From: Pseudomonas sp. S09G 359
GTDB lineage: Bacteria; Pseudomonadota; Gammaproteobacteria; Pseudomonadales; Pseudomonadaceae
NCBI RefSeq assembly: GCF_002843605.1
Contig: NZ_CP025263.1
Location: forward strand, 6,127,501-6,191,500
Length of the DNA: 64,000 bases
Direction: 5' to 3'
This document shows, piece after piece, positions 30,420 to 41,604 of this stretch; the first letter of the stretch is position 1; every line of letters begins with the position of its first letter. Position numbers and translations under genes: made by a program. Below the pieces are notes generated by a model that saw nothing but the letters and a program-made list of their open reading frames with translations, had not been told where the DNA came from and ran no database searches.

Positions 30420-33230
30420 ATGGCATTGAAATCCCCCGCGTTTCGTAGAAAATTTCCGTTGCTGGTAACCGGCAGTCTGCTGGCCCTGCAACCCTTCGCC
30501 ACTTCATTCGTGGTCGCCGCGGAACAGTATGACTGCTCAGTCTCTGCTTCGGGTGCCTGGGACTGCGCGCCGAAAACCGCCGCAGCCCCGTTGCCACCGC
30601 GTCCGGTGCATGATGGCGCAGCCATCAGCTCGGCCAACAGCACGGCGCAAGCCGACACTGGTGGCAAAGCCGATGCCGAGCCGAAGACCGCACTGGTCAC
30701 CGACTCCAAGGGCCGTGGCCTGCGTTCGCGCAGCGCCGACTACAGCCACTTGGACTGGGTACCGCGCGATAAGTTGACCGCAGCCCAGTTGGCCGAAACC
30801 GGTCCTTACTGCGGCGGTGCGTACATCGAGCCAATTCGTCCTGGCATGAACGACAAGACGAACAAGAGCGATGCGCCCACCTTCATCGGTGCCAAGGCCT
30901 CTCGTTACGAGCAGGAACAACAAGTCGCAACCCTGGCCGGTGACGTCGTCATGCGCCAGGGCAGCATGCAGCTCGAAGCCGAGGAAGCCAGCCTGTACCA
31001 GGCTGAGAACCGTGGCGAGCTGAATGGCAATGTGCGTATGCGCGACAACGGTGCCTTGATCGTCGGCGACCACGCCGAGGTTCAGCTGGACACCGGTGCG
31101 GCGCAGGTCGACAACGCCGAATACGTGCTGCACAAGTCGCGTATCCGCGGTAACGCGCTGTACGCCAAGCGTGCCGAGAACGCGATCATCCGTCTCAAGG
31201 ACGGTACGTACACCACCTGCGAGCCGGACAGCAACGCCTGGCAGCTCAAGGGCAACAACATCACGTTGAACCCGGCCACCGGTTTCGGTACGGCCACCAA
31301 CGCGACGTTGCGGATCAAGAACATCCCGATCCTGTACACCCCCTACATCTATTTCCCGATCGACGACCGTCGTCAATCCGGCTTCCTGCCGCCGAGCTTC
31401 AGCAGCGGCAGCGAAACCGGCTTTACCCTGGTTACGCCGTACTACTTCAACCTGGCGCCCAACTACGACGCCACGTTGTACCCGCAATACATGACCAAGC
31501 GCGGCATGATGATGGAAGGCGAATTCCGCTACCTCACCAAGTCCAGCGAAGGCCAGTTCGGCGGCGCGTACCTGAACGACGACAACGACGAACGCAAGCT
31601 GCAGACCGATTACGAAAAAACCCGCTACATGCTCAACTGGCAACACAAGGGCGGGCTGGATTCGCGTGTACTGACCGAAGTCGACTACACCACGATCAGC
31701 GACCCTTACTTCTTCCAGGACCTCAAGTCGAACCAGGAAGGTGTTGAAAGCCGGGACTACGTCAACCAGCAGGGCGCCGTCACTTATCGTGGCGATACCT
31801 TCCAGGCACGCCTGAACCTGCAAGCCTACCAGTTGGCAACGATTTCCCAGGTCACCCCGTATGACCGCCTGCCGCAGATCACCTTCAACGGTCAGCTGCC
31901 GTACCACCCAGGTGGCTTGAACTTCAGCTACGAGACCGAAGCCGTACGCTTCGACCGCGACCTGGAGAACGGCACGTTCAAAGATCAGGACGGCGTCGAA
32001 ACAGCGCGCCTGGACACCTACGTACGCGGCCTGACCCGTGCAAACGGTACCCGCCTGAACGTAGCGCCAGCCGTCGAGTACCCGATGAACTGGACCTACG
32101 GCTTCGTCACGCCGAAGCTCAAGTACGTCTACACCAAGTACGACCTGGACCTGGACAGCACCGGCAAGAACCAGATCATTGCTGATCAAGCCGCGGCAAC
32201 TGCAGCCAACCCGTACGCAGGCGGCACCTTCAAGAGCTCCCAGGACCGTGCGGTTCCGGTGGCCAGCGTCGACAGCGGCCTGTACTTCGATCGCAATACC
32301 AACTGGTTCGGCACCAACTATCGCCAAACCCTTGAGCCGCGTGCGTTCTACCTGTACGTACCGAACAAGGACCAGGCTGATATCCCGGTATTCGACACCA
32401 GCGAGTACTCGTTCAGCTACGCGTCGCTGTTCCGTGACAACCGCTTCAGCGGCTCCGACCGGATCGGCGACGAGAACAAACTGTCCCTGGGCTTGACCAG
32501 CCGCTGGATCGAAGACAATGGTTTCGAGCGTCAGCGCGTGTCCGTGGGCCAGGCCCTGTACTTCAAGGATCGTGAAGTCCAACTGCCGGGCATCCTCGCG
32601 TCTGACCGTGCCGATGCAAATACCGACGTGTCGCCGGTTGCCCTGGACTACGAGTTCCGCTTCAACCGCGACTGGCGCGCTACTGCCGACTACAACTGGG
32701 ACACCGAGGAGCACAGCCCTCGTTCCGGCAGCGCAATGCTTCACTACCAGCCGGAAGACAACCCGAACAAGATCATCAACGTTGGTTATCGCTATCGTAA
32801 CGACCAGGTCGTCTACAACCAGCTGACCGGCAAATGGCAGTTCGGTGGTGACTACGGCCAGCCAGGCGACGCGAACTTCGTGAAGGATTACTACAAAATC
32901 CAGCAACACGATTTCTCGATGATGTGGCCGATCATTCCCCAGTGGAACCTGATCACCCGTTGGCAGTATGACTACGCTCGCAACCGTACCCTGGAAGCCT
33001 TTGGTGGTTTCGAGTACGACAACTGCTGCTGGAAACTGCGCGTCATCAACCGCTACTGGGTTTCCAACGACGAATACAGCCAGATCGCCCCGCTTAACGA
33101 AAAGGGTGACCACGGGCTCTTCCTGCAGATCGTCCTCAAAGGACTCGGCGGCCTGACCGGCGCCAAGGTAGAGAGCTTCCTCGACAAAGGCATTGAAGGT
33201 TATCGTGAACGTGAAGACCAAGCTTTCTGA
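30420..33230 (+). CDS. lptD: LPS-assembly outer-membrane protein LptD
   Basis: Outer-membrane beta-barrel that, with LptE, inserts lipopolysaccharide into the outer leaflet. 936 residues: signal peptide (about 1-33), N-terminal periplasmic OstA/jellyroll domain (about 150-300) and a large beta-barrel (about 310-936) rich in Tyr, Asn and Asp. The disulfide cysteines are visible: C39 and C49 near the N-terminus and the adjacent pair C869-C870 (DNCCWKL). The start at 30420 is preferred because the open frame upstream lacks a signal peptide. It overlaps surA by 20 nt or more, starting an lptD-surA-pdxA-rsmA-apaG-apaH run. Confidence 0.97.
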   Translation: MALKSPAFRRKFPLLVTGSLLALQPFATSFVVAAEQYDCSVSASGAWDCAPKTAAAPLPPRPVHDGAAISSANSTAQADTGGKADAEPKTALVTDSKGRGLRSRSADYSHLDWVPRDKLTAAQLAETGPYCGGAYIEPIRPGMNDKTNKSDAPTFIGAKASRYEQEQQVATLAGDVVMRQGSMQLEAEEASLYQAENRGELNGNVRMRDNGALIVGDHAEVQLDTGAAQVDNAEYVLHKSRIRGNALYAKRAENAIIRLKDGTYTTCEPDSNAWQLKGNNITLNPATGFGTATNATLRIKNIPILYTPYIYFPIDDRRQSGFLPPSFSSGSETGFTLVTPYYFNLAPNYDATLYPQYMTKRGMMMEGEFRYLTKSSEGQFGGAYLNDDNDERKLQTDYEKTRYMLNWQHKGGLDSRVLTEVDYTTISDPYFFQDLKSNQEGVESRDYVNQQGAVTYRGDTFQARLNLQAYQLATISQVTPYDRLPQITFNGQLPYHPGGLNFSYETEAVRFDRDLENGTFKDQDGVETARLDTYVRGLTRANGTRLNVAPAVEYPMNWTYGFVTPKLKYVYTKYDLDLDSTGKNQIIADQAAATAANPYAGGTFKSSQDRAVPVASVDSGLYFDRNTNWFGTNYRQTLEPRAFYLYVPNKDQADIPVFDTSEYSFSYASLFRDNRFSGSDRIGDENKLSLGLTSRWIEDNGFERQRVSVGQALYFKDREVQLPGILASDRADANTDVSPVALDYEFRFNRDWRATADYNWDTEEHSPRSGSAMLHYQPEDNPNKIINVGYRYRNDQVVYNQLTGKWQFGGDYGQPGDANFVKDYYKIQQHDFSMMWPIIPQWNLITRWQYDYARNRTLEAFGGFEYDNCCWKLRVINRYWVSNDEYSQIAPLNEKGDHGLFLQIVLKGLGGLTGAKVESFLDKGIEGYREREDQAF

Positions 33231-34545
33231 TTGTCTGCGCCCGCTAGTGCTGGGCGCACTGTTCCTGGGTACCGCATCGGCTCACGCTGCGGTTCAAGAA
33301 CTGGATAAAGTAGTGGCCATCGTCGATAACGACGTGATCATGCAGAGCCAACTGGACCAGCGCGTCAAGGAAGTGCAGCAAACCATCGCCAAGCGTGGCG
33401 GCGGCGTGCCACCGACCAGCGTCCTGGACCAACAGGTGCTCGAGCGCCTGATCGTCGAAAACCTGCAACTGCAGATCGGCGATCGCTCCGGCATCCGTAT
33501 TTCGGACGAAGAACTGAACCAGGCTGTCGGCACCATTGCCCAGCGCAACAACATGAGCATTGACCAGTTCCGCGCCGCCCTGGCCCACGACGGTTTGTCC
33601 TATGAGGACGCCCGTGACCAGATCCGCCGCGAAATGATCATCAGCCGTGTGCGTCAGCGCCGTGTGGCCGAGCGGGTTCAGGTCTCCGAGCAGGAAGTGA
33701 AGAACTTCCTGGCATCGGACCTGGGCAAGATGCAGCTTTCCGAAGAACTGCACCTGGCCAACATCCTGATCCCTACCCCGGACAGCGCCAACTCCGAGCA
33801 GCTCAATGCCGCCGCCGCCAAGACCCAGGCTGTCTATGACCGCCTCAAGGCTGGCGCCGACTTTGCGCAGACGGCCATCGCCGTGTCCGGCAGTGACAAC
33901 GCCCTTGAAGGCGGTGACATGGGCTGGCGTAAAGCCGCTCAACTGCCACCTCCATTCGACCGCGAACTCAGCGCCATGGAAGTCGGTGGCATCACCCAGC
34001 CGGCCCGCACCCCAGGAGGCTTCATCATCCTGAAGCTGCTGGAGCGTCGTGGTGGCGAGACCTCGCTGAAAGACGAAGTGCATGTTCGTCACATCCTGGT
34101 CAAACCAAGCGAAATCCGTACCGAAGCGCAAACCAAGGAACTGGCCCAGAAGATCTACGACCGCATCGAAAGCGGCGAAGACTTCGCCACCCTGGCCAAG
34201 AGCTTCTCGGAAGACCCGGGTTCTGCCCTCAACGGCGGCGACCTGAACTGGATCGACCCGAAAGCGCTGGTGCCAGAGTTCCAGGACGTTATGGCCAAGA
34301 CCCCGCAAGGCGTGTTGTCCAAGCCGTTCAAAACCCAATATGGCTGGCATGTGCTGGAAGTCCTTGGCCGTCGCGCCACCGACAACACCAGCCAGGCCCG
34401 CGAGCAACAGGCGCTTAACGTACTGCGTAACCGCAAGTACGACGAAGAGCTGCAAACCTGGTTGCGTCAGATCCGTGACGAAGCCTACGTAGAAAACAAG
34501 CTGCCAGGCGCTGAGCAAACAGGCGCCAGCCAGGCAACCCAGTGA
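33211..34545 (+). CDS. surA: Periplasmic peptidyl-prolyl isomerase chaperone SurA
   Basis: Chaperone for outer-membrane proteins, including LptD encoded just upstream. 444 residues from the GTG at 33211: signal peptide (about 1-26), N-terminal chaperone domain, two parvulin PPIase domains (about 170-272 and 283-382) and a C-terminal helix. Start choice is uncertain: a TTG (33193) and another GTG (33205) are in frame. I prefer 33211 because relatives begin [12 protein letters not shown]. All candidates overlap the end of lptD. Confidence 0.95.
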   Translation: MKTKLSDCLRPLVLGALFLGTASAHAAVQELDKVVAIVDNDVIMQSQLDQRVKEVQQTIAKRGGGVPPTSVLDQQVLERLIVENLQLQIGDRSGIRISDEELNQAVGTIAQRNNMSIDQFRAALAHDGLSYEDARDQIRREMIISRVRQRRVAERVQVSEQEVKNFLASDLGKMQLSEELHLANILIPTPDSANSEQLNAAAAKTQAVYDRLKAGADFAQTAIAVSGSDNALEGGDMGWRKAAQLPPPFDRELSAMEVGGITQPARTPGGFIILKLLERRGGETSLKDEVHVRHILVKPSEIRTEAQTKELAQKIYDRIESGEDFATLAKSFSEDPGSALNGGDLNWIDPKALVPEFQDVMAKTPQGVLSKPFKTQYGWHVLEVLGRRATDNTSQAREQQALNVLRNRKYDEELQTWLRQIRDEAYVENKLPGAEQTGASQATQ

Positions 34546-35531
34546 AACCCCAGCGTTTCGCGGTGACACCCGGCGAGCCGGCCGGCATTGGTCCAGACCT
34601 GTGCCTGCTGCTCGCCTCGCAACCCCAGCCACACCCCCTGATTGCCATTACCAGCCGCGACCTGCTCCTTGAGCGGGCCGCGCAACTGGGCGTGGCTGTC
34701 AACTTGCTGGACGTGGCACCCGGCAACTGGCCCGACCTGCCCGCGCCCGCCGGCAGCCTGTATGTGTGGGATACCCCGCTGGCGGCCAAGGTGGTTGCCG
34801 GGCGGCTGGACACGGCCAACGCAGCCTTCGTGCTGCAAACCCTGACCCGCGCCGGGCAAGGCTGCATCGACGGCGACTTCGCCGGCATGATCACCGCCCC
34901 GGTGCACAAGGGCGTGATCAACGAGTCTGGCATCGCCTTTTCCGGCCATACCGAATTCCTTGCTGAACTGACCCATACCGAACAAGTCGTGATGATGTTG
35001 GCCACGCGCGGCCTGCGGGTCGCCCTGGTGACCACGCACCTGCCACTGCGTGACATTGCCGATGCCATCACCGCCGAACGTGTAGAGCGCGTAACGCGCA
35101 TCCTGCATGCCGACCTGCAACACAAATTCGGCATTGCCCAACCACGCATCCTGGTCTGCGGGCTCAACCCCCACGCCGGCGAAGGCGGCCACCTGGGCCA
35201 TGAAGAAATCGACATCATCGAACCAACCCTGGAGCGCCTGCGCCAAGAAGGCATGGACCTGCGTGGCCCATTGCCTGCAGACACTCTGTTTACCCCCAAA
35301 TATCTGGAGCACTGCGACGCAGTGCTGGCGATGTACCATGACCAGGGGCTGCCGGTGCTGAAATACAAAGGCTTCGGCGCCGCAGTCAACGTGACACTGG
35401 GCCTGCCGATCATCCGCACCTCCGTCGACCATGGCACTGCCCTGGACCTGGCGGGCAGCGGCAAGATCGATACCGGCAGCCTGCACGTGGCCCTGGAAAC
35501 CGCCTATCAGATGGCCGAGACCCGTATATGA
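34542..35531 (+). CDS. pdxA: 4-hydroxythreonine-4-phosphate dehydrogenase
   Basis: NAD-dependent oxidation and decarboxylation step of pyridoxal phosphate synthesis. 329 residues; start motif [13 protein letters not shown] and metal-ligand regions [24 protein letters not shown] and [12 protein letters not shown]. The start codon is GTG and overlaps the surA stop (GTGA); rsmA starts inside its stop (ATGA). Such overlaps point to translational coupling. Confidence 0.96.
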   Translation: MKPQRFAVTPGEPAGIGPDLCLLLASQPQPHPLIAITSRDLLLERAAQLGVAVNLLDVAPGNWPDLPAPAGSLYVWDTPLAAKVVAGRLDTANAAFVLQTLTRAGQGCIDGDFAGMITAPVHKGVINESGIAFSGHTEFLAELTHTEQVVMMLATRGLRVALVTTHLPLRDIADAITAERVERVTRILHADLQHKFGIAQPRILVCGLNPHAGEGGHLGHEEIDIIEPTLERLRQEGMDLRGPLPADTLFTPKYLEHCDAVLAMYHDQGLPVLKYKGFGAAVNVTLGLPIIRTSVDHGTALDLAGSGKIDTGSLHVALETAYQMAETRI

Positions 35532-36340
35532 CCGAGCATTACCAACACCGGGCGCGCAAGCGTTTCGGGCAAAACTTCCTGCACGACGCTGGCGTGATTG
35601 ACCGTATCCTGCGCTCCATCCATGCCAAGCCCGAAGACCGCCTGCTGGAAATCGGCCCGGGCCAGGGCGCGCTGACCCAAGGCCTGCTGGCCAGTGGCGG
35701 GCAGCTGGACGTGGTGGAGTTGGACAAGGACCTGATCCCGATCCTCAACCAGCAGTTCGCCGGCAAATCCAACTTCAACCTGCACCAGGGCGATGCGCTG
35801 AAGTTCGACTTCAACAGCCTCAATGCCGCGCCCAACAGCTTGCGGGTTGTCGGTAACCTGCCCTACAACATCTCTACGCCGCTGATTTTTCACCTGCTGA
35901 ACAACGCCGGGATCATCCGCGACATGCACTTCATGCTGCAAAAAGAAGTGGTAGAGCGTCTGGCGGCCGGCCCGGGTGGCGGTGATTGGGGTCGCTTGTC
36001 GATCATGGTTCAGTACCACTGCCGCGTCGAACATCTGTTTAACGTCGGCCCGGGCGCGTTCAACCCGCCGCCAAAAGTCGACTCGGCCATTGTGCGCCTG
36101 GTGCCGCACGCGGTGCTGCCGCACCCGGCCAAGGATCACAAGCTGCTCGAGCGTGTGGTGCGCGAGGCGTTCAACCAGCGCCGCAAGACCCTGCGCAACA
36201 CGCTCAAGGCGCTGCTGAGCAACGCCGAGATCGAAGCGGCCGGCGTCGACGGCAGCCTGCGCCCCGAGCAACTGGACCTGGCCGCGTTCGTGCGCCTGGC
36301 CGACCAGCTTGCGATCCAGCCGGCGCCCGCCGCGGACTGA
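35528..36340 (+). CDS. rsmA: 16S rRNA dimethyladenosine transferase RsmA/KsgA
   Basis: Dimethylates two adjacent adenosines in the 3'-terminal hairpin of 16S rRNA; loss confers kasugamycin resistance. 270 residues: SAM-binding motif [12 protein letters not shown] (near 39), catalytic [10 protein letters not shown] motif (near 114) and a C-terminal helical domain. ATGA overlap with pdxA. A strong 8-bp hairpin follows the stop codon. Confidence 0.97.
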   Translation: MTEHYQHRARKRFGQNFLHDAGVIDRILRSIHAKPEDRLLEIGPGQGALTQGLLASGGQLDVVELDKDLIPILNQQFAGKSNFNLHQGDALKFDFNSLNAAPNSLRVVGNLPYNISTPLIFHLLNNAGIIRDMHFMLQKEVVERLAAGPGGGDWGRLSIMVQYHCRVEHLFNVGPGAFNPPPKVDSAIVRLVPHAVLPHPAKDHKLLERVVREAFNQRRKTLRNTLKALLSNAEIEAAGVDGSLRPEQLDLAAFVRLADQLAIQPAPAAD

Positions 36341-36353
36341 GCCACCCGGACCT

Positions 36354-36373
36354 GGCCAGACACTTGTCTGGCC
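36354..36373 (+). other. Hairpin between rsmA and apaG
   Basis: Perfect 8-bp stem GGCCAGAC / GTCTGGCC with a 4-nt loop (ACTT), 13 nt past the rsmA stop. No T-run follows directly. It may be a processing or attenuation element between rsmA and apaG, which lie in one operon in other gammaproteobacteria. Confidence 0.5.
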
Positions 36374-36443
36374 TAGTGCCCACCTATTGGCCTAGACTGA
36401 TCCGCATCTGCTGTCCTCCGCTTTTGCTTTTAAGGCCTCTTGC

Positions 36444-36824
36444 ATGTCCGATCCTCGCTACCAGATCGACGTCAGCGTCGTCACCCGCTTCCTGGCGGAC
36501 CAATCGCAACCTGAACAGAACCGCTTCGCCTTTGCCTACACCATCACGGTGAAAAACAACGGGCTGGTGCCGGCCAAGCTGCTGTCACGCCACTGGGTGA
36601 TTACCGACGGTGACGGCCAGGTCGAGGAAGTCCGCGGCGCAGGCGTGGTCGGCCAGCAGCCGCTGATCGATATTGGCGCCAGCCACACCTACAGCAGCGG
36701 CACGGTCATGACCTCCAAGGTCGGCACCATGCAAGGCTCCTATCAGATGAAAGCCACCGACGGTCAGTTATTCGATGCCGTTATCGCGCCCTTCCGCCTC
36801 GCCGTGCCGGGGTCCCTGCACTGA
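36444..36824 (+). CDS. apaG: ApaG protein
   Basis: 126-residue beta-sandwich (DUF525) protein of unclear function, long associated with apaH. Family features: [29 protein letters not shown] in the N-terminal half and the glycine-rich [12 protein letters not shown] segment. The apaH start codon overlaps its stop (TGATG). Confidence 0.95.
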   Translation: MSDPRYQIDVSVVTRFLADQSQPEQNRFAFAYTITVKNNGLVPAKLLSRHWVITDGDGQVEEVRGAGVVGQQPLIDIGASHTYSSGTVMTSKVGTMQGSYQMKATDGQLFDAVIAPFRLAVPGSLH

Positions 36825-37672
36825 TGGCGACGTACGCGGTAGGCGACCTGCAAGGCTGCCTGGCCCCCCTCAAATGCCTGCTCGAGCGTGTGGCCTTCGA
36901 CCCGGCGAACGATCGCCTGTGGCTGGTCGGCGACCTGGTCAACCGCGGCCCCGCCTCGCTGGACACGCTGCGCTACCTATATAGCCTGCGCGATTCCCTG
37001 GTGTGTGTACTCGGCAACCACGACCTGCACCTGCTGGCGGCCGGTAATAACATCGAGCGTCTGAAAAAGGGCGACACCCTGCGGGAAATCCTCGAAGCGC
37101 CCGATCGTGCCGAACTGCTCGACTGGCTGCGCCGACAAAAGCTCATGCACTACGACGAGCGCCGTAACATGGCACTGGTGCATGCCGGCCTGCCGCCGCA
37201 GTGGACGCTGAAGAAAGCCCTCAAGTGCGCCGCCGAAGTCGAGAGCGCGCTGGCCGACGACAACCTGTACATCGCCTACCTCGACGGCATGTACGGCAAC
37301 GAACCGGTGAAGTGGGACAACGACCTCACCGGCGTCACGCGCCTGCGGGTGATCACCAACTACTTCACGCGCATGCGTTTCTGCACCGCCGAGGGCAAGC
37401 TCGACCTCAAGAGCAAGGAAGGCGCCGACACCGCCCTGCCCGGCTACAAACCCTGGTTCGCCCACAAGGAGCGCAAGACCCGTGACACGAAGATCATCTT
37501 CGGCCACTGGGCAGCCCTCGAAGGCAAGTGCGACGAGCCCGGCGTCTTTGCCCTCGACACCGGTTGCGTGTGGGGCGGCGCCATGACCCTGATGAACATC
37601 GACACCGGCGAGCGCCACAGCTGCCAGTGCGAATCCCCACTTCCCGTTACACTGCCGGCCGCCAAGCCATAG
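36824..37672 (+). CDS. apaH: Diadenosine tetraphosphatase (symmetrical)
   Basis: Hydrolyses Ap4A to two ADP and also removes Np4 caps from RNA in E. coli. 282 residues, calcineurin-type metallophosphatase with GDLQGC (6-11), GDLVNRGP (near 35) and GNHDLH (near 65). Starts within the apaG stop and is followed 9 nt later by glpE. Confidence 0.97.
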   Translation: MATYAVGDLQGCLAPLKCLLERVAFDPANDRLWLVGDLVNRGPASLDTLRYLYSLRDSLVCVLGNHDLHLLAAGNNIERLKKGDTLREILEAPDRAELLDWLRRQKLMHYDERRNMALVHAGLPPQWTLKKALKCAAEVESALADDNLYIAYLDGMYGNEPVKWDNDLTGVTRLRVITNYFTRMRFCTAEGKLDLKSKEGADTALPGYKPWFAHKERKTRDTKIIFGHWAALEGKCDEPGVFALDTGCVWGGAMTLMNIDTGERHSCQCESPLPVTLPAAKP

Positions 37673-37681
37673 GAGCCCGCC

Positions 37682-38011
37682 ATGAGCGAATTCAAACGTA
37701 TCTCTCCCGAACAAGCCCAGGCCCTGCGCGAGCAAGGCGCCGTGGTGGTTGATATCCGCGACCAGCCGACGTACGCAGCCGCCCACATCAACGGCGCCAA
37801 GCACCTGGACAACGTCAATATCGCCGACTTCATCCGCGCCGCCGACCTCGACGCGCCGCTGATCGTGGCCTGCTACCACGGCAACTCCAGCCAGAGCGCG
37901 GCGGCCTACCTGATCAGCCAGGGCTTCTCCGACGTCTATAGCCTGGACGGCGGCTTTGAGCTGTGGCGTACGACCTATCCTGCAGAAATTGCCTCGGGCG
38001 ATTCGCAATAA
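37682..38011 (+). CDS. glpE: Thiosulfate sulfurtransferase GlpE
   Basis: Single-domain rhodanese, 109 residues, transferring sulfane sulfur from thiosulfate to cyanide or thioredoxin. Active-site C64 in [10 protein letters not shown]. The GlpE name follows the best-known homologue; in pseudomonads it sits with apaH rather than glycerol genes. Start has a GGAG ribosome binding site. Confidence 0.9.
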   Translation: MSEFKRISPEQAQALREQGAVVVDIRDQPTYAAAHINGAKHLDNVNIADFIRAADLDAPLIVACYHGNSSQSAAAYLISQGFSDVYSLDGGFELWRTTYPAEIASGDSQ

Positions 38012-38296
38012 TTTTTTTCAAACCCCGCTACCCCGCGTGACGCTTGGGCTCGCGCCGTTTCTGACGAACGGCGCGGCCAAACTAATTACGCATCGCGCCT
38101 TGACCTCCCCGATTCCGAACTATCCTTAAGCGCAGGCCATCCGAATCAGGGGAGAGCCGGTACACCGGCGTGCGGGTCATCGGTAGCGTTTCAGGGTGTT
38201 CTGGGGGGAAAACGGCCATTGGCGTTCGTCAATGTCTGCCAGCATCGACTGATTGATCCGGCGTCGGCTCCACGTATCGAGCGAGGTGACGACGTC
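38012..38296. promoter_or_regulatory. 285-bp intergenic region before prkA
   Basis: No gene is seen. It contains a hairpin GCGCCGTT-N7-AACGGCGC (about 38052-38074) and a second small inverted repeat GCCGGT-ACACCGGC (about 38157-38170). CTATCCTTAA (38120-38129) matches a RpoS-type -10 in all but one position, with TTGACC at 38100-38105 (15-nt spacing). A long 5' leader of about 160 nt for prkA is implied if this promoter is used. Confidence 0.4.
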
Positions 38297-40219
38297 ATGA
38301 GTATTTTTAGCCACTTCCAACAACGCTTCGCGTCCACCCAGCAGGAAGAACTCACGCTGCAAGAGTATCTTGAGCTGTGCAAACAGGACCGCAGCACCTA
38401 CGCGTCTGCCGCCGAACGCCTGCTACTGGCGATTGGCGAGCCGGAGCTGGTGGAAACCGCGAATAATTCGCGCTTGTCGCGAATATTCTCCAACAAGGTG
38501 ATCCGTCGCTACCCGGCCTTTGAAGACTTCCACGGAATGGAAGAATGCATTGACCAGATCGTCTCCTACTTCCGCCACGCCGCCCAAGGCCTGGAAGAGA
38601 AGAAACAGATCCTCTACCTGCTCGGCCCCGTCGGCGGCGGCAAGTCGTCCCTGGCCGAAAAGCTCAAACAACTGATCGAGAAGGTGCCCTTCTACGCCAT
38701 CAAGGGCTCACCGGTCTTCGAGTCGCCGCTGGGCCTGTTCAACGCCACGGAAGATGGCGCGATTCTCGAAGAAGACTTCGGCATCCCACGGCGCTACCTC
38801 AACACCATCATGTCGCCCTGGGCCACCAAGCGTCTGGCTGAGTTTGGTGGTGATATCAGCCAGTTCCGCGTGGTCAAGCTGTACCCGTCGATCCTCAACC
38901 AGATCGGCGTGGCCAAGACCGAGCCTGGGGATGAGAACAACCAGGACATTTCGGCGCTGGTAGGTAAGGTCGATATCCGCAAGCTGGAAGAATTCCCGCA
39001 GAACGACGCCGACGCCTACAGCTATTCGGGCGCACTGTGCCGGGCTAACCAAGGCCTGATGGAGTTCGTGGAAATGTTCAAGGCACCGATCAAGGTGCTG
39101 CACCCACTGCTCACGGCCACACAGGAAGGCAACTACAACAGTACCGAAGGCCTGGGCGCGATTCCGTTCACCGGGATCCTGCTGGCTCACTCCAACGAAT
39201 CGGAATGGCACACCTTCCGCAACAACAAGAACAACGAAGCCTTCATCGACCGGATCTACATCGTCAAGGTGCCGTACTGCCTGCGGGTCAGCGATGAAAT
39301 CAAGATCTACGACAAACTGCTGTTCAACAGCTCCCTGGCCAAGGCCCATTGCGCGCCCGACACCCTCAAGATGCTCGCCCAGTTCACCGTGCTGTCACGC
39401 CTCAAGGAGCCGGAGAACTCGAATATCTATTCGAAGATGCGGGTATACGACGGCGAAAACCTCAAGGACACCGACCCCAAGGCCAAGTCGATCCAGGAAT
39501 ACCGTGACACCGCCGGTGTGGATGAGGGCATGAACGGCCTGTCGACACGCTTTGCGTTCAAGATCCTGTCCAAGGTCTTCAACTTCGACCCCCATGAAAT
39601 CGCCGCCAACCCGGTGCACCTGCTCTATGTGCTGGAACAGCAGATCGAACAGGAGCAATTCCAGGCCGAAACACGCGAACGCTACCTGCGCTTCCTCAAG
39701 GAATACCTGGCACCGCGCTACATCGAGTTTATCGGCAAGGAAATCCAGACAGCGTACCTGGAGTCCTACAGCGAGTACGGCCAGAACATCTTCGACCGCT
39801 ACGTGCTGTACGCCGATTTCTGGATCCAGGACCAGGAATACCGCGACCCGGAAACCGGCGAAATCCTCAACCGGGTGGCCCTCAACGAGGAATTGGAGAA
39901 GATCGAAAAACCCGCCGGCATCAGCAACCCGAAGGATTTCCGCAACGAAATCGTCAACTTCGTGCTGCGCGCCCGCGCCAACAACAACGGCAAGAACCCA
40001 ACCTGGCTCAGCTACGAGAAGCTGCGGGTGGTCATCGAGAAGAAAATGTTCTCCAACACCGAAGACCTGCTGCCGGTCATCAGCTTCAACGCCAAGGCCA
40101 GCAAGGAGGACCAGCAAAAACACAACGACTTCGTTACACGAATGGTCGAGCGTGGCTACACCGACAAACAGGTACGGCTGCTCTCCGAGTGGTACCTGCG
40201 GGTTCGTAAATCACAATAA
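38297..40219 (+). CDS. prkA: PrkA-type serine protein kinase (YeaG homologue)
   Basis: 640-residue cytoplasmic protein of the PrkA family: an AAA-type N-terminal domain with Walker A GPVGGGKSS (110-118) followed by a kinase-like C-terminal domain. In E. coli the homologue YeaG is tied to starvation and stationary-phase adaptation and in Bacillus PrkA to sporulation; some work treats it as an ATP-dependent protease rather than a kinase. The start at 38297 is chosen for its GAGGTGA ribosome binding site and the family start MSIFSHFQQRF. With yeaH and ycgB it forms a widely conserved trio. Confidence 0.93.
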   Translation: MSIFSHFQQRFASTQQEELTLQEYLELCKQDRSTYASAAERLLLAIGEPELVETANNSRLSRIFSNKVIRRYPAFEDFHGMEECIDQIVSYFRHAAQGLEEKKQILYLLGPVGGGKSSLAEKLKQLIEKVPFYAIKGSPVFESPLGLFNATEDGAILEEDFGIPRRYLNTIMSPWATKRLAEFGGDISQFRVVKLYPSILNQIGVAKTEPGDENNQDISALVGKVDIRKLEEFPQNDADAYSYSGALCRANQGLMEFVEMFKAPIKVLHPLLTATQEGNYNSTEGLGAIPFTGILLAHSNESEWHTFRNNKNNEAFIDRIYIVKVPYCLRVSDEIKIYDKLLFNSSLAKAHCAPDTLKMLAQFTVLSRLKEPENSNIYSKMRVYDGENLKDTDPKAKSIQEYRDTAGVDEGMNGLSTRFAFKILSKVFNFDPHEIAANPVHLLYVLEQQIEQEQFQAETRERYLRFLKEYLAPRYIEFIGKEIQTAYLESYSEYGQNIFDRYVLYADFWIQDQEYRDPETGEILNRVALNEELEKIEKPAGISNPKDFRNEIVNFVLRARANNNGKNPTWLSYEKLRVVIEKKMFSNTEDLLPVISFNAKASKEDQQKHNDFVTRMVERGYTDKQVRLLSEWYLRVRKSQ

Positions 40220-40225
40220 GGCAGC

Positions 40226-40273
40226 GACAAGCGTGGGCTGCCGGGCCGTTGGCCGGGTAGCCGACCGCTTGTC
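40226..40273 (+). other. Complex hairpin between prkA and yeaH
   Basis: Outer stem GACAAGCG (40226-40233) with CGCTTGTC (40266-40273) encloses GGCTGCC / GGTAGCC and GGCC / GGCC inner pairings. It is followed by AAGCTT-containing inverted sequences up to 40306. The element occupies most of the 113-nt gap inside the trio and may set relative prkA and yeaH mRNA levels. Confidence 0.55.
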
Positions 40274-40332
40274 TCTAAGCTTCCAGCTCGCGGCTTGAAG
40301 CTTGTAACGTGAAGCTGCCCGGAGGGCTCCCC

Positions 40333-41604
40333 ATGAGCTATGTGATCGACCGACGCCTCAATGGCAAGAACAAGAGCACGGTAAACCGCCAGCGTTTCCT
40401 GCGGCGTTACCGTGACCACATCAAAAAGGCCGTTGAAGAGGCCGTCAGCCGCCGCTCCATCACCGACATGGAGCATGGCGAGCAAATCAGCATTCCCGGA
40501 CGCGACATCGACGAACCGGTGCTGCACCATGGCCGGGGCGGCAAACAGACCGTCGTGCACCCGGGCAATAAGGAATTCACCACCGGCGAACATATCCAGC
40601 GCCCCCAAGGCGGTGGCGGCGGCAAAGGCCCGGGCAAGGCCGGCAACTCCGGCGAGGGCATGGATGAGTTCGTGTTCCAGATTACCCAGGAAGAATTCCT
40701 CGAATTCATGTTCGAAGACCTGGAGCTGCCCAACCTGGTCAAACGCAACCTGACCGGTACCGACACCTTCAAGACCGTGCGCGCCGGGATCAGCAACGAG
40801 GGCAACCCGTCCCGCATCAATATCATCCGCACCCTGCGCTCGGCCCACGCGCGACGTATTGCCCTGTCGGGCAGCAGCCGCGCAAAACTGAAAGAAGCCA
40901 AGGAAGAGTTGGCGCGCTTAAAGCGTGAAGAGCCGGACAACTTCGGCGATATCCAGCAAATCGAGGCAGAAATAGAAAAACTTAGCGCGCGTATTCACCG
41001 CGTGCCGTTCCTCGACACCTTCGACTTGAAATACAACCTGCTGGTGAAGCAACCCAACCCCAGCTCCAAGGCCGTGATGTTCTGCCTGATGGACGTGTCC
41101 GGCTCGATGACCCAAGCCACCAAGGACATTGCCAAACGCTTCTTTATCCTGCTGTACCTGTTCCTGAAGCGGAACTACGACAAGATCGACGTAGTGTTCA
41201 TCCGCCATCACACCAGCGCCCGGGAAGTCGACGAAGAAGAGTTCTTCTATTCGCGGGAAACCGGCGGCACCATCGTGTCCAGCGCGTTGAAGCTGATGCA
41301 GGAGATCATGGCCGAACGCTACCCGGCCAACGAGTGGAACATCTACGCGGCCCAGGCCTCCGACGGCGATAACTGGAACGACGACTCGCCAATCTGCCGC
41401 GACATTTTGATCAACCAGATCATGCCGTTCGTGCAGTACTACACCTACGTCGAAATCACCCCCCGTGAGCACCAGGCCCTGTGGTTCGAATACGAGCGCA
41501 TCGGCGAAGCCTTTGCCGACACATTCGCCCAGCAGCAACTGGTCTCGGCCGGCGATATCTACCCGGTCTTCCGTGAACTCTTCCAGCGCAGGTTAGTGAC
41601 ATGA
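40333..41604 (+). CDS. yeaH: YeaH/DUF444 protein with von Willebrand A-like domain
   Basis: 423-residue cytoplasmic protein. The N-terminus ([21 protein letters not shown]) is the DUF444 signature, followed by a glycine-rich linker ([12 protein letters not shown], near 93-107) and a C-terminal vWA-like domain with MIDAS-type DVSGSM (254-259). The start at 40333 follows a GGAGGG ribosome binding site. Partner of PrkA and SpoVR-like YcgB; ycgB starts within its stop codon. Confidence 0.92.
   Translation: MSYVIDRRLNGKNKSTVNRQRFLRRYRDHIKKAVEEAVSRRSITDMEHGEQISIPGRDIDEPVLHHGRGGKQTVVHPGNKEFTTGEHIQRPQGGGGGKGPGKAGNSGEGMDEFVFQITQEEFLEFMFEDLELPNLVKRNLTGTDTFKTVRAGISNEGNPSRINIIRTLRSAHARRIALSGSSRAKLKEAKEELARLKREEPDNFGDIQQIEAEIEKLSARIHRVPFLDTFDLKYNLLVKQPNPSSKAVMFCLMDVSGSMTQATKDIAKRFFILLYLFLKRNYDKIDVVFIRHHTSAREVDEEEFFYSRETGGTIVSSALKLMQEIMAERYPANEWNIYAAQASDGDNWNDDSPICRDILINQIMPFVQYYTYVEITPREHQALWFEYERIGEAFADTFAQQQLVSAGDIYPVFRELFQRRLVT

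Noticed and set aside
30537-33221. An 894-codon open frame on the minus strand opposite lptD
   Set aside because: It is the shadow of lptD, whose cysteines, signal peptide and barrel sequence are clear. The minus-strand product has no recognisable fold and is a result of codon bias in high-GC DNA.
36393-36398. A promoter (TAGACT) before apaG
   Set aside because: Its best -35 (TTGTCT) is 23 nt away, so spacing is wrong; the gene is more simply explained as part of the operon.
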